Shown: in pieces, positions 1 through 11,860 of the stretch | Position numbering within the stretch: the stretch's first letter is position 1 | Layout: every line of letters begins with the position of its first letter | DNA from: Lutraria lutraria | Taxonomy: Eukaryota; Mollusca; Bivalvia; Venerida; Mactridae | Assembly: GCA_964023205.1 (NCBI GenBank) | Contig: OZ026835.1 | Coordinates: 43,559,083-43,623,082, forward strand | DNA length: 64,000 nt | Direction: 5' to 3' | Position numbers and translations under genes: made by a program | Notes under the pieces: model-generated | Database searches by the model: none | Seen by the model: the letters and a program-made list of their open reading frames with translations, nothing else | What the model was told of the DNA's origin: nothing

Positions 1-284
1 CACCACCCCATTACGAGATGGTGTTATCAGCCCACTAACGCCATATTTGTAATTTGTTGTGTTAGTATACAGAGGGCAATGAGATTCGGCACATTAATAT
101 CATCAATATACACAATTTTCAAAAAAAAAACTTACAATCGGAAACTGAGCTAACCAACAGTCTAGACAAAGTTTATTCGCTTATTTTCGAATTCTCCTCT
201 TCCTATTTCTGCAGCTATCATGTATGGTCACATGACTTAGTTTGTATTCGGAAAACTTTTGTCTATGACATAATGACCCTAAAC

Positions 285-437
285 ACACAGACACTTGTTT
301 AGAAAAAATTACCCCATCAACCACGGTCGCTCTTACCACTATCAATACAAACAGAATCATAGCCAGTATACTATATGTATTGATAGTGGTAGCGACCGTG
401 GTGGGTGGGGTGTATTTTTCTAAACAAGTGTCTGTGT
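285..437. repeat. Foldback (hairpin) element, about 63-bp arms
   Basis: Left arm (285-347) and right arm (375-437) are near-perfect inverted copies. For example, 'ccacggtcgctcttaccact' faces 'gtggtagcgaccgtgg', and the ends 'acacagacacttgttt' and 'aaacaagtgtctgtgt' pair. The loop is about 27 bp. It has a MITE-like shape and no coding capacity. Confidence 0.9.
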
Positions 438-445
438 AAATTTAA

Positions 446-1600
446 GCCAAAATGTCGCCTTTGATATGGCAAATAAAGGCCATTACTTGACTATCCTGGG
501 GTCTCCTGGGGCCGGAAAATCGTATGCTGGGAAGCAAATGCATAAGAATCTGTCTGATGCAGTTAAAACTGTCATCTAGCGTCTTCGACAGGAATTGCGT
601 GCTAAATATACGAAAATCAGTACGCTTTCACAGCCTTGCATAGATATGCTGAAACAGGTGACAGTCGACATGGTACAAGGGAAATTGTAGACGCTCTTGC
701 GAACAATTAAAAGTTAATGTAAAATGAAGTCCTGAAACGTGTAAAAGACATAGATTTCCTTATAATGACGAATGATTCATGATAAGTGAAAGAAAATTTT
801 GAATGGAATACATAAAAAATAAATTTTACAATTCTGTGGTATCCAGTTGATTCTATCTGGAGACTTTTATCAACTACCTCCAGTTTCAAATATGTTATAT
901 GAGCATGAGGGATATTTTCTGTTTGAAAGTTCAGTGTTTGATAAACGTATTAAACACCGGGTTGTAATAGATCAGGTTGTACGCCCTGAACAGATCTTTG
1001 ACAGAATGGCGTGATCTATATGATATCCCACATAGGCGTTCCATATAGGACTTTCCTGCAGTGCGTTCAGTTAAAACAAAACGTTACAAAACGGTTGCAA
1101 ACAGACGCTTAAGTTTTTAACTGAACCGACTGTTTGCGGAAACCGTTCGCAAACGTTTGCAAACACAAAAAGAGTTAGTGCGTGAAGAAAACGGTATGGG
1201 CAGTGTGTAAAACGCGGATCCACGGATCCAGATCCGGATCCAAAATATAAAATATTGGGGAAACAAAGGGGTGTCACGGATCCATTGTTTTTTAATTGAC
1301 AGAATAAGACCAATTTGGTACCGAATTAAAGCTGAATATTGTAGCTTTGTGTACATCCGGATCCGAACCCGCGGATCCGCGTTTTACAACTGGCCGTACG
1401 CCATCTTGAAACATAACAATTCGTTCAGTTAGACTGTTTCTGTTACAAATCGTTTGCGGCAAGCGTTTTTCTTAGCTGAACGCACTGCTGGTGTTCTATA
1501 TCAGGTTGAGGCCACAGACGCTGGAGACACACCTCAGCTTAGAAGATTGGTGTACCTGCTATTTTGACAAGAAACCTTTGAAATACCATGTACAGTGAAA
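446..1600 (+). pseudogene. PIF1-like helicase remnant (Helitron-type), split by a MITE
   Basis: Six-frame reading recovers helicase motifs in order but in different frames. Walker A is GHYLTILGSPGAGKSYAG (about 475-530). Motif Ia is ASSTGIAC...ALHRYAETGDSRHG (about 580-670). A degraded DE..MISE box follows near 770. GIQLILSGDFYQLPPVSN lies near 835-895, then EGYFLFESSVFD and IDQVVRPEQ. After the insertion, QVEATDAGDTPQLRRL (about 1500-1545) and VPAILTRNL follow. There are several stops and frameshifts. Helitrons and other PIF1-bearing elements share these motifs. No Rep domain is in the window, so the element type is inference. Confidence 0.85.
1059..1487. mobile_element. 429-bp MITE inserted in the helicase remnant
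   Basis: Terminal inverted repeats of about 25 bp: left CAGTGCGTTCAGTTAAAACA, and the right end reads CAGTGCGTTCAGCTAAGAAA on the minus strand. It is flanked by CTG on both sides, a possible 3-bp target duplication. Inside, a second inverted pair 'tgtaaaacgcggatcc' and 'ggatccgcgttttaca' (about 1206-1221 and 1372-1387) encloses a GGATCC-rich stretch, suggesting a nested element. No transposase. Helicase motifs resume after it, proving insertion into that sequence. Confidence 0.85.
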
Positions 1601-1689
1601 CAAGCTTACAGTCAGTATTGCATGCAATACAAGTCCCCTGCCAGCACATATCATTGGAATGTTAGCTGCTGTTTTATACAGCACCATCT

Positions 1690-2103
1690 GTCTAGATTTT
1701 TTAATGATGACAATTTTGTCTAAATGAGCGAGCCAGCTTAAGTTATCATCCGGAAACCAAATTTCTATTTTTAATAACAGTGACCTAGATATTTGACCTT
1801 TTGACCCCAAATGTGATCCTACTTTAGGTTATTCCGTAAGCTATCCATACACCAACTTCCATTGAAATCCATCACCCCTAACTGAAGTTATCATCAGGAA
1901 ACCAAATTTCTATTTTTAGTAACTGACCTAGATATTTGACCTATTGACCTTAAATGCAATCCCATACACCAACTTTGATTGAAATCCGTCATCCCTAACT
2001 GATTTTATCATCCGGAAACCACTTCGGACAGACAGACGGAGGGACGGACGGACTGACGACGACAAACACTATAGTCCCCTCAGGTACGGCAGGGGACTAA
2101 TAA
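1690..2103 (+). repeat. Bivalve-type repeat with GACGGACGGAC tail
   Basis: Repeated phrases 'ccggaaaccaaatttctatt' and 'gacctagatatttgacct' occur about 140 bp apart. The element ends in a cagacagacggagggacggacgg tract, then 'tagtcccctcaggtacggca' and 'ggggactaat'. This tail type is widespread in bivalve genomes in my experience. Non-coding. Confidence 0.7.
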
Positions 2104-2385
2104 GGAGAACAATTTCTGATATATACGGAGAGAGAATACTTGTACAATTAGACTTCAAATAATGCCTGTCATAGGTAACAATGCACATAATTTTACATAG
2201 GAAACTAAATTTCTTAAAATGCATGTAGTGCATCTATACGAATATTTTTATGTGAATGCTTTTATTTTTAAAATATAAAAAAGAAACTTAATGTGAATTT
2301 ATTCAAGAGTTGAATGTTCAATGTACAGTTTATTGTCATGTTATCACTTTTACAATTATGCTGACACCCACAAGAAACGCCTCAA

Positions 2386-2402
2386 CCCCCCCCCCCCCCC
2401 CC
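2386..2402. repeat. C17 homopolymer
   Basis: A run of 17 cytosines in AT-rich surroundings. Its length may be unreliable in assembly. Confidence 0.9.
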
Positions 2403-3177
2403 TTGTAGGGTCATATTAAATGTTGACGAATTGAATATGGAATGCATGTTTTTGTGGAAATAAAAAATAGTTCTACATATATGACTTGTCATCAGAGTGT
2501 AATTGAACATTCCATTCATTTAACACTAGTTTCAAAACTTGGATGATATCTTTTAATTATTGTTTGGTAGAAACTAATAACTGATAACTAATTAGGATTT
2601 AAAACGCAATGACTTTCCCGAACACCTGAGTATCCAGTGGTACAAAGAATGGATTTAATGCTTTTAATCCACTGTGATTTAAGTGTACCGTTAAGATGTA
2701 ATTCTTTTGTATACTAATACATTTTTGATAATATCTTATTTAAATAATATGTTTAACTGAAGTCGACTATTATTTTTGATAACGTCCTCGGTAGGTTAGA
2801 TACTTGACTTTAAAAAAATTCAGTACACAAAACCCCGCTGTTTATTACGTAATACGCCATAGATAAAAATTTAAAACAAGTATCAACATTCTGGATTATC
2901 AAAATACCAAAACACCGCTTTGAAATTCGTCATCAAATAAGACGGCAATGTTAATTCGAAAATGACACCTACTGTGTTTATTAAGCTGAGCAAGTAACAA
3001 TGGAAGTGTGGGATCATTATCGTCTCATGAAATCAACGAATTAGCCAATCAAAATCGCTAATGTTTTACGGTTCAGTAATTGAAACCAAGCCCATGTTTG
3101 ATGTCTAGTAAGAGATTTTATAACATGGTTTTATCATTAATGAATTAATAGTATCATATCGTACCAATACAATGCAC

Positions 3178-3360
3178 ATTACGTTAGAGATGTTTAACGC
3201 TGGTAATTAAAGGTCGATATAGGAGTTTAGTATTTATCGCAATAAAACACCATTTTTGAGCGTTCGGTTAGAATTTTTTGTTGCTTGGTATTAAAGTATG
3301 ATATTTAATCTTTATAAATAACAAAATATTATTTTTCGTTATTTTAACGATTTTAGCCAA
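3178..3360. repeat. Dispersed repeat, copy 1
   Basis: It shares 'cgttagagat', 'gcgttcggttaga' and 'atatttaatctt..taaataa' in the same order with the minus strand of 34921-35062. Family unknown. The rest of 2.1-3.5 kb shows nothing recognisable. Confidence 0.65.
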
Positions 3361-3529
3361 TCCCGATACTTTAAGATGTATTCGTTCTAAGACATCGAAA
3401 TTCCCATAACCACATATTTCAAATGCGTATAAAAGAATATGTTTAATAGTCCCATGTGCGATGTGCTCGGTCGATTAGCACGAACAAACGAATACACACG
3501 GTAAACCTGAAATCATTTTGAAGCAGTGT

Positions 3530-3960
3530 TAATTGTACTGCGAAGACGTGAACTGCCGGCTCAACATAATTGGGCCCAAATACCTGCAAGGGCTCAGCAA
3601 TTACAACGAGAAGAGCCTATGGGACGTGCCAGGTTCGGAAGGCAGATGAATTTGAAAGACGAACGCCATGGCGACTGCTCAAAGACAGGATAGTCGGGTC
3701 CCCCGACAGCACTCGCGGAGGACAATAACAGGGGTCAGGAAAGAAGGATTGAAGAAAGGGGCCTTGAGGACGTGGTAGACAAACTCTTGTTACAGGATGA
3801 TACAGGTGACCATAAAGTTATGGATTTTAAGCGAATTATGCATGCTTCCTAAGTTGTTGACATTTCTGTGTCAAATGGTAACCAGAAGTTTATGTATCCT
3901 TCATATAAAATGTCATTGGCTAACTTTCCTTCTGAGTCCTCATTGAAGGCGTCGATATAG
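3530..3960 (+). pseudogene. Degenerate coding-like stretch, unrecognised
   Basis: GC content rises. One frame reads AEDNNRGQERRIEERGLEDV, then VDKLLLQDDTGDHKVMDF and, after a stop, NQKFMYPSYKMSLANFPSES. Composition is protein-like and interrupted by stops (for example at 3852). It may be an old transposon or retrogene fragment. I do not recognise a family. Downstream ORFs at 3.98-4.34 kb are not convincing. Confidence 0.35.
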
Positions 3961-4639
3961 CGAAGACTATATTAATTTGGCGGTATTATTAACAGGGGCA
4001 CTCGATCTCGCGGAATATTGCAACAAATCTGTATTCAAACTGAACTATGATGACCGTATGGAGACGTCACAAAAGGACTGTAAGGAAAAAATAGATAAAA
4101 TCGAGAAATGGACGATCGCGTTGATCATTTATACTATTTATATATACTATATGAAATGCTACAAGGCATGTTTAATATAAGAAAATGCACTATCAGAAGC
4201 AATGGTCATAGCTTGCAGGAGTATGACAAACAATTCCACTTACGCCAAGCAATTTCGCCGTCTCCGTGTTCAAAATCAATAACGACCTGTGGCGGCGTTA
4301 CATGCACATGTCACCCACGCATAAATAACTACGCTTTATAAGCCCATGTATACAGGCACAGACTTCAATAAGGGGAGTTGCTCGCGGCTCGCATCTCAGT
4401 GCAAAATGTATCGCCCCACATCCAGAGTTCAATTTTTCAATTTATTTACAAGTATGTAGTCCATCTGCCCATGCACATAATTATATTAAAACATAATTAT
4501 CATCATATAATTAAATATGTATATATGAAAAACCAAGCTGATTTTTGGCAAAATGAGTAATGTTGTATAAAGTTCAGTTTGTTTACAAACATAATTTTCA
4601 TTTCTTCTTATGCTGTCAAAAGGTTTCAGAACAATTTAT

Positions 4640-5290
4640 TATTTCATTTTCAAAATTACCAAGTCTACCATTTATGATGAACAATCCATAGCTTTTACAA
4701 AATGATAATTAATCTCTATCAAATTTGTAAACTACATTATCCTTATTTACCCTGGGTAAATTGATATTATCATCTATAATATCCACAAAATGTTGTAAAT
4801 CTGGAATGATATCACTAGTACTAATAGTTTAACTTAAATTGCCAGTAAGACAGTTCCACAGAACAGCACTTCACAGTCATTGAATGAATCCATATTTTCT
4901 AAAATTATATTTTTCTAGCAAATTTATTCCTGATTCATACCCGATATCATAAAATTTTCAGGTGTTAAATCAAGACTAGAAAAGAGAATATCCTTGTTTA
5001 TGTTGAATAACCTTTTAAAATTCCAAAATTGCAGTTCTCTATACAAGGTGTGACATAGTTATCAAGTTGACGTTTTATATATACTAGAACTCCACCCATG
5101 TTTCTACCACCTGTCACAGACATTTTAGCTAGAAAGCTGAAACATTTATATAAAAGAATCTTATCACTTAACCAGGTTTCTTGTAAACATACTATCAAAT
5201 CGTTTCAAGAAATTAACAAAGTTATCATCATTGATTTTATCAAGTAAGCCATTTACATTCCATGATAAGACATTCAGGTGTGCGAGGCTT
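4640..5290 (-). pseudogene. LINE endonuclease-domain remnant (APE type)
   Basis: On the minus strand the frame begins HLNVLSWNVNGLLDKIN (near 5280-5230). After a 1-bp shift it continues IVCLQETWLSDKI and GGRNMGGVLVYIKRQL (5198-5060). Further on comes DDNINLPRVNKDNVVYKF and SFCKSYGLFIINGRLGN (about 4790-4650). WNVNGL and QETWL are the N-terminal motifs of non-LTR retrotransposon APE endonucleases, and LPRVNKD..LCK..GL.INGR is the later part of that domain. Broken by stops and shifts; no reverse transcriptase follows. Confidence 0.85.
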
Positions 5291-5441
5291 CGGCTAACAT
5301 CCTACTTATTGTTGTTGTTTGGCATTGTATTAGTTAAGCTTCCGTGCCTGTATCAGAAATTCACCAGGCAAGGACTACGGCATATAGACTTTCTGCGAAT
5401 GGTCAATTAATTATTTATAGACCTGTTTGTTTTTATTTCAG

Positions 5442-5618
5442 TCTCACCCACTTCAGAACCAAGAACTTGGGGAATGCTTTCCAGCTGCAGACACTTTGAA
5501 TAATGGTTTTAAAGAAGGTGGGCTGTTTTGCTACTTCAAAACTAATGAGATCTTCATGGTGGTTGAAAAACTAGATGATGAAATGAGCAGAAATGGAAAT
5601 GAGTGCAAGAGAACCTTG
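5442..5618 (+). CDS. Candidate exon of an unrecognised plus-strand gene
   Basis: 177 bp fully open between TTTTTATTTCAG and GTAAGA, phase 0 at both ends. It encodes 59 residues including ECFPAADTLNNGFKEGGLFC and YFKTNEIFMVVEKLDDEM. Because it ends in phase 0 and the exon at 6777 starts in phase 0, the two can be joined directly. A further protein-like stretch at 5700-5856 (KINKEPDAGYTLKLQ, stop, ALSKAHALARNISSYSPAVL) also abuts a donor-like site but has an in-frame stop. Product unknown. Confidence 0.45.
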
Positions 5619-6776
5619 GTAAGAACAGCTTGACAGCAGGATGATGATATTATCAATATTCGGTCATTCAATCGTTGGTGAATCGTTGAACAGGGAAGGA
5701 GGTACTTCAGCCGGTGGATCTTATGTTTCACATGTCAAACAAGATTAATAAGGAACCAGATGCAGGTTACACACTGAAACTGCAGTAGGCATTATCTAAA
5801 GCCCATGCTCTAGCACGGAACATTTCATCCTATAGTCCTGCTGTTCTTACCAAGGTATATATTATATACTTCTTGAATCCCAACCAAGTGTTCAGGCTTA
5901 CAACAGGAAAGATGGTAAACTATACACTATTATATTTATATGCCTGCGAAATGAAAAAAAATCAATTCATTGAAAAAATGTTTAGGAAGTTCCAATGAGA
6001 AAAAAAATATCTCCTATAGACACAAATCAAAGTTGCACCATGTTTTGGTATGATATTACTTCATTGGGCAACTACAAGTTGTATACTACAGAAACTGTTA
6101 TGTATGACATCCTAATTACGAGGTTGTGAGAAAGTGTCCTGACCAATTATGTCTACAGACACACCAACCGTCCAACTGACCGACAAGCAAGAATCCAAAA
6201 TAATCCCCATATATTTTATTATAATAAGATTGACTTAAACACGTTTGTTGACTTTCAGTGTTTAAAAACCACCACAAACTGACTTTACACATTAATTATA
6301 GATGTTAAATGTATCAAGATGAAATAAGTAGTATGAGGTAACATATCAAAACATACACATGTACACTCATTTTTTTGTATTTTAGCATTAATTTTTAATT
6401 AAGCTTTTTTAAATAATTACAAAATCATACTTATTTTTTTAAATATGTAGTAAATAATAAATAAACTCAACAGGTAATGTTCATTCTACAATCATGATTG
6501 TGTGTAATAAAGCATGAATAAAAGTAAAAAATTTGAATCCGTCTTGTGCCAACTGCCATTATAGCCAATTTTACAATATATAAATGTATAATCATTATAT
6601 AAAAGCAATAAATACTAAAACCAGTGCAAAAGTGATGGCTTATTACATAACTTAATAGCAATACATGAAAATATGCAATTAATTTGGTGCATTTATTAAT
6701 AAAGGTATAATTATCAACATTTTGCTTTTTAATATACCTTACTTACCATTACTTTTCACTGCCGTTACTACTACAG

Positions 6777-7002
6777 TCGTTAACAAATTCTTCAATGCCA
6801 TTTGTTGGGATGACACATCAAATCCATATGTCCGTACGTATTGTCAGGGGCCACCTAATTAAGTTGAAAGTTAGTAAAGCGATCAAGTCTCACCTTGGGA
6901 CACAAACCTCCAAAGTGGTACGTATGTTTTGTGGAGCAAAGAGAGCTATTGTCATCGAACCTGTGTCAATTCAACAACACCTTGTGAATAGACTTCAAGA
7001 AG
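6777..7002 (+). CDS. Candidate internal exon of the same unrecognised gene
   Basis: 226 bp open between CTACTACAG and GTAAAA, phase 0 to phase 1. It encodes SLTNSSMPFVGMTHQIHMSV, then RIVRGHLIKLKVSKAIKSHL and further CGAKRAIVIEPVSIQQHL. It ends with one G of a codon that the next exon completes (GCA). The phase match across a 481-bp intron is the main evidence that it is real. No family recognised. Confidence 0.55.
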
Positions 7003-7483
7003 GTAAAAACAACATTCTGATTTTCTGAATTATACATGTGTATATATAATTACTCCAACAATATCTATAATCTGACCTCATTGTCTGTAATAATATGAGC
7101 TTCCATTCTAACACCATTGCAAACTTCAGCTGAAACTATCCTGTTTTAAACCCTAATCAGCAATAAGTTTTTATGTTCAGTATTTCTGTTACAATGGTTT
7201 AAATAATTTTAACATGTTGAGGCCTTATTAACTCAATACAAATTGTAGATTAAAAACTTACTTTTTTGGTTAACAATTGCAGCTTTCAATGATCACGTGA
7301 AACAAAAAATAAAGTTAATATTTCAAGAATCATAATGTTCATTGTGTAGTGCATTTTGCTTTCAAAATTATTTAAGGAAATAATTTATTATGGATTATGC
7401 AAAACTGTTTGTTTGTGTTATTTATAACTCCAATGGGCTACACATTCCTGCGACACAACAACAACAAACAAGCTTTTTTCAGC

Positions 7484-7684
7484 ATTACACAATGAACCAG
7501 TTGAGGAAGAATTCCCAGAGGTAGACATTCCGGAGGTAGACATCACAGAGATAAACATACGTCAAGTTATACAGGCACAAGAACAGGTTGCAACAGAAAT
7601 GCCTCGGAGTCCAGTCACTGTCTCTCCGAGACTTGGGACACATAGCGACCCCTTCGATTATGTAGGAAGACCAAGAGCGTATTA
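7484..7684 (+). CDS. Candidate terminal exon of the same unrecognised gene
   Basis: It starts after TTTTTTCAG with CA, which completes the GCA codon from the preceding exon. It then encodes LHNEPVEEEFPEVDIPEVDI and further INIRQVIQAQEQVATEMPRS, ending SDPFDYVGRPRAY and TAA. This is an acidic, proline-rich C-terminus. A minus-strand ORF over the same bases is its shadow. The three candidate exons together would give about 200 residues; the upstream exons and start are not identified. Confidence 0.55.
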
Positions 7685-8720
7685 AAGTTGGAATTGGAAA
7701 TTTGGAGAACTTTGCTGCTGTAATGTTATTACAATTAATAGAGGTTGTGGTTTTAGACATGTAATTGTACTTTTACATGTAACTACAAAACTTCAATAGA
7801 AATACAAAGTGCTTTTACATATGATGGATGAATATAAGCATATTTCCTGAAATGTGTTATACTAATTTGCAATTTATTTTCTACTCTTATTATGTTAAGC
7901 ATTGTGTCCGTACAAACGCTTTTTTAATTATTTACGAGGAGGGAGGCTATTTCAAAGATCCCCAAACATCTTTTAACGCTTTTTTATAGATTTTACACAA
8001 ATTCATTTTGTTTACTACATGTACATTACAGATATTTTGTAAAGTTTGGCGTAAACAAGTCAGTTGTCAATAGTCACTGTAGTGCTGATGTGTAGTTTGC
8101 ATATGTTCAGGTATCAAATCTCAAATTGATTAATAACAACAATCATTGAAGCCAGCTGTATTTTTTTTGCTAATTTATTACGATTCAATTTCATTATTAC
8201 AATAGAAAAAAAATCTTTTTTGGTTACTACATTTTTTTATTTAATGCCTAAAAAACAATTGATTGTACTATATTTACATTTTGTTCATATATTTGCTACT
8301 GCACCACTACAAAAACTCTAAAAGTTTGTCTTTATGCGAGTTAGGTTAGGTAGGTTAGCTTTTATTGGTTACCGGTTTCATTTACGAGAACATTTCTTCT
8401 TTGTTTGTGATAGGTCCATATCCTTTAGAAAGACCTGTATTGTCAAAAGGATTTCGTGCGCGGGTCTGTTTCATGTTCGTGACTAGGTCTATAATCGAAA
8501 GAAGCTAGACCTGCCCATGTGCACAATTATTTACATAAACCCTTTAAGAATTTATTGTTTGTATATACAATATGTATGCTTCATGATTATACTGTTTAGT
8601 TGGATAATGTGATTGTGACGTTGGACATTTGATGTGCACAAAAGTTTACAACCATTGTCTGAACGGGTAAAATGGGTTTATAAGAAACGCATATAGTATT
8701 ATAGTTTAACAAGGATATTG
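7685..8720. other. Non-coding stretch after the unrecognised gene
   Basis: AT-rich, no ORFs of note and no clear AATAAA signal. It may include the 3' UTR of the preceding gene. Nothing else seen. Confidence 0.4.
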
Positions 8721-8726
8721 TAGATG

Positions 8727-8800
8727 TCTGGTTGGCGCAGTTGGTAAAGCCTTTAGTAATACTCAGGAATGAAAATTTTAGTTCGAACCTCACTGGTTGT
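8727..8800 (+). repeat. tRNA-like sequence / SINE head
   Basis: Box A-like TGGCGCAGTTGGTAAAGC and box B-like AGTTCGAACCTC in tRNA spacing, followed by a T-rich run. The ends do not form an acceptor stem, so it is a SINE head or tRNA pseudogene. Confidence 0.5.
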
Positions 8801-9839
8801 CTCTTTTTTCTTTTTCAGCATCACCTCAGACGCAGATGAATTGTAGTACATAGGTAGGTTTGTTATAATGTTTTTGAAGTAAACTGTGAAGAAAAATAAT
8901 GCATTATTGTCATGTGTAACGCTAAGTGTGTAGCGCAAAATTACTTGAAGTATTAGTAACGTGCATAAGTATTTCGTGCCAGCTTATCTGAAGACCTTAC
9001 TAGCTAAATATGGCTGAAAATAGATGGACTTTTAAAAGCGAACCAGTCGTAATTACCAGAATGTTTATTACACGTAAAAGATATAGATAGATATTTATTT
9101 AAACGATCAAAAAATTATGATAATATAGACACTAGATCTAGCATAATCCTTACAAAAACAACAAAAAGAAAACGACAAAATTGACGATTTGTAAATAAAT
9201 ATAATATAGAAATAGAAAATAATTTGCGAAAAATTACTAAATCGCGGTCTCACACCAATAATTTCACAATAATAGATGTATCGACGGATTACGTCGTTAC
9301 CAACTGCTCATAACGAAATTTGTAAAATATATAGTCCACCTACATGACTGTCTACTGATAATTTGACAACGATTTTGCACAGTAAAAGTGGACTCGAACA
9401 CTGCGTCACTCTACAATTATCCTAACTGAACAGTACAAGCATGAATAATCACAAATTGACAAAATACCTTAAATGTGTCATAAATACATGATAATTATAA
9501 CAAACCAAACAACAATATAGTTCGATCATTTACTTTGTAACGATACCGCAACGACACATACAAGGCTGACGAGAGCGCAGTGCATTTCCGTCTTTGTTAT
9601 ATTTGACGATATGAATGTCGGTTCTAATAAAAGAAATATGTTTGAGAACATGTTAAACTTCCGCTTCAAGGTGAAACAATATCAGACAAGAAATGTGACA
9701 TCCGCAAGGCGCATAAGTCAAAGCGGGTCATAACTCCCAGTGAAAATGTTTGGTTTTTAACGGAAATCAAAGTTTTATTATCACACACCTTCATAATTAT
9801 AGAATTAAACGCCATTTTCAACAAAATTTCAGTTAGGTG

Positions 9840-9980
9840 GTAGACAATTTTGCATGGGGTGTAATATCTTAAGCCGAATTTGTCATGGCCAGTGTGAGCC
9901 TCGCTTTGGGATCGACCTTACAACTTTTTGATCAGTAGACCAACGCTCTAACCACTGTGATGACTGGGCGGGCTAATATG
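9840..9980 (-). mobile_element. tRNA-derived SINE inserted in another repeat
   Basis: On the minus strand, CAGTGGTTAGAGCGTTGGTC (box A) and GGTCGATCCC (box B) are followed by a short body. It lies inside a repeat whose left part (9720-9840, 'gggtcataactccc') and right part (9990-10082, with 'gacggaaggacagaca') look like the bivalve tail-type repeats. Confidence 0.6.
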
Positions 9981-10433
9981 AAACAAATCCATGAAATATT
10001 TCTGAGTTATCGCTCGAATATTAAAATTTGATACGACGGAAGGACAGACATGGGTATCGTTTTATGCCCTTCCGCCATTTAGAATGATTGGGCAAGAAAA
10101 GAACTCATGGCAGCAGATTGTGATTTATCAATAAGATACTAGAAATCGACGTTTTACGTTTAATATCTCAAAACATGTCTGAAAACTTTTTTCTTTTCTT
10201 TCAAACCAGATACTGTAACGTTGCAACAAGTATAAATTTGCAAGCTCTCAACAAACATTCAATAACCTCATCGTCATAGGGTTGTGTAACTGGTTGCCAA
10301 GGTAAGGCGACATGGATAATTTTACAGTCAAATTTAGGTTATATTATAAGGCTTTATAATATACCTGTCGGTAAATGTGAAGCCATCTGACGACTGTCGT
10401 TGTGAAAGTCAGATACCAACCTAGTACATCGGC

Positions 10434-10541
10434 CTATCTGTGTAGAAAAGACCTGATCACGGGATTCTCGAAACACCTCGAACGCTACGCGCTCTCCTTA
10501 TTCACGTGAATCCCGTGACCAGGTCTTTTCTACACAGATAG
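10434..10541. repeat. Hairpin element with 34-bp near-perfect arms
   Basis: Arms 10434-10467 and 10508-10541: 'ctatctgtgtagaaaagacc' faces 'ggtcttttctacacagatag'. Arms differ at one position (tgatcac against tgacca). The loop is 40 bp. MITE-like. Confidence 0.92.
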
Positions 10542-10926
10542 ACCTCGTACTCGATCGATATCTTATACATATACATGTATTACACAATACAGCACACAAT
10601 ATACACTCTGTACAAAGCCTGAATGCAAGAGCACAAAAAGAGCAGCTTAGTGTTCCACAGTGCATACTCATATATTCAGGTGTGTAAGTTCAGGATCAGC
10701 AGCAAATTCTCGGTGTCCTGCCCCAAATTCAGCGACAATTTCGGGCAGACCATTCAATAGGCGCGGAACTTTTAGCGGAAAACAGTGATGGGTTAAAATC
10801 GCAAATAAAGGTGGGCGGGTCACCCCGTCACCAATTTCAAGTAACCTTGATTGAAATTATACTCAAGCAAAACACCCATCAAAATTGGGCACATTTTATA
10901 AAAATATCCGTTTTTAATGAAAACGC

Positions 10927-11110
10927 TTGTTTTTCAAAAATTGAAGAATGCTTATGCCAGGTAGAACATTTTCTTCGTCATCTCTCATTGATTATCGAAT
11001 GGAAATGCTCGCAAATGACTGTCTGTTTGAGGTATGTCTAGTGGCAATTGCATGCAAAATGACAAGAAAAATGTTCTGTCTGGCATAGCATTCTTCGATT
11101 CTTGTAAAAA
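10927..11110. repeat. Imperfect foldback, about 53-bp arms
   Basis: 'ttgaagaatgcttatgccag' (left) faces 'ctggcatagcattcttcgat' (right), with flanking matches. The ORF at 10811-11041 crosses it and is therefore not believable as a gene. Confidence 0.7.
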
Positions 11111-11744
11111 CTAGCATGCTCTTCGAAAACGAAATAATGTGCTTGTCTAAATTGACTTTGTTTTCCTCGAGCGCTCTATAACGGACGTTTAGTAGGGGCG
11201 GCGTAAATTACCGGAAAATGAAACTAACGATTGTTAAAATGTGAATATGTATCTTTATTCTCTCCTTATGTTTGTTTTACCATGACCTTACTTGTTTATG
11301 TTTGTAATGATCGGTATGTTATTCTCGGTTTCTCAGAGTTGCTTAAGTCCTGCTCCAGGAAGACCAAGATCCTGCTGTACGATGTACGACTACATTTTAT
11401 GTATGATATCAGAAAGGTTGCCTCCTACGGAATGTTAATGTTGTGTTCGGTGAAACGTTTAGTAAGATGAATTCAATCTTTTGATAGAGCATATCATTAT
11501 ATGATTGCCACGACTCTAAAAGGTGAAATACAAGGACATAGATTTAAATCATAGTACTGGTATCATACACAAACATTAGAAGATGTTAGATCTGTCTCTC
11601 ACGTTATAAACCGTACAAATTATTACCAATCCGAAAGATTCTATCCGGAGTAGAACCTTAGTCTACCTGAAGCAGGACCAAATTGTTTCACTTTTGTTTA
11701 CTAGTTGATTTCTTTTTGTTATGTTTATTTCTAGTTATACGCCC

Positions 11745-11860
11745 CTTATCAACAGTCGGCGTCATATGAGGCGGACAGTTCATCTAACCACCGTTTCTTG
11801 ATAGAACCAGTACTAGACTCCTATCCTCCGTAAGCAACTGCCAACTTTGAAGTTACTTAG
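11745..11860 (-). mobile_element. SINE fragment, shared 3' domain (copy 1)
   Basis: The minus strand reads TTGCTTACGGAGGAT, TCTAGTACTGG and GAACTGTCCGCCTCATATGA (11762-11781). The same order of phrases occurs at 18320-18432 and 57975-58165. Its tRNA head is not visible. Confidence 0.8.

Noticed and set aside
10811..11041. 76-codon ORF as a gene
   Set aside because: It crosses a foldback element and has no recognisable domain.
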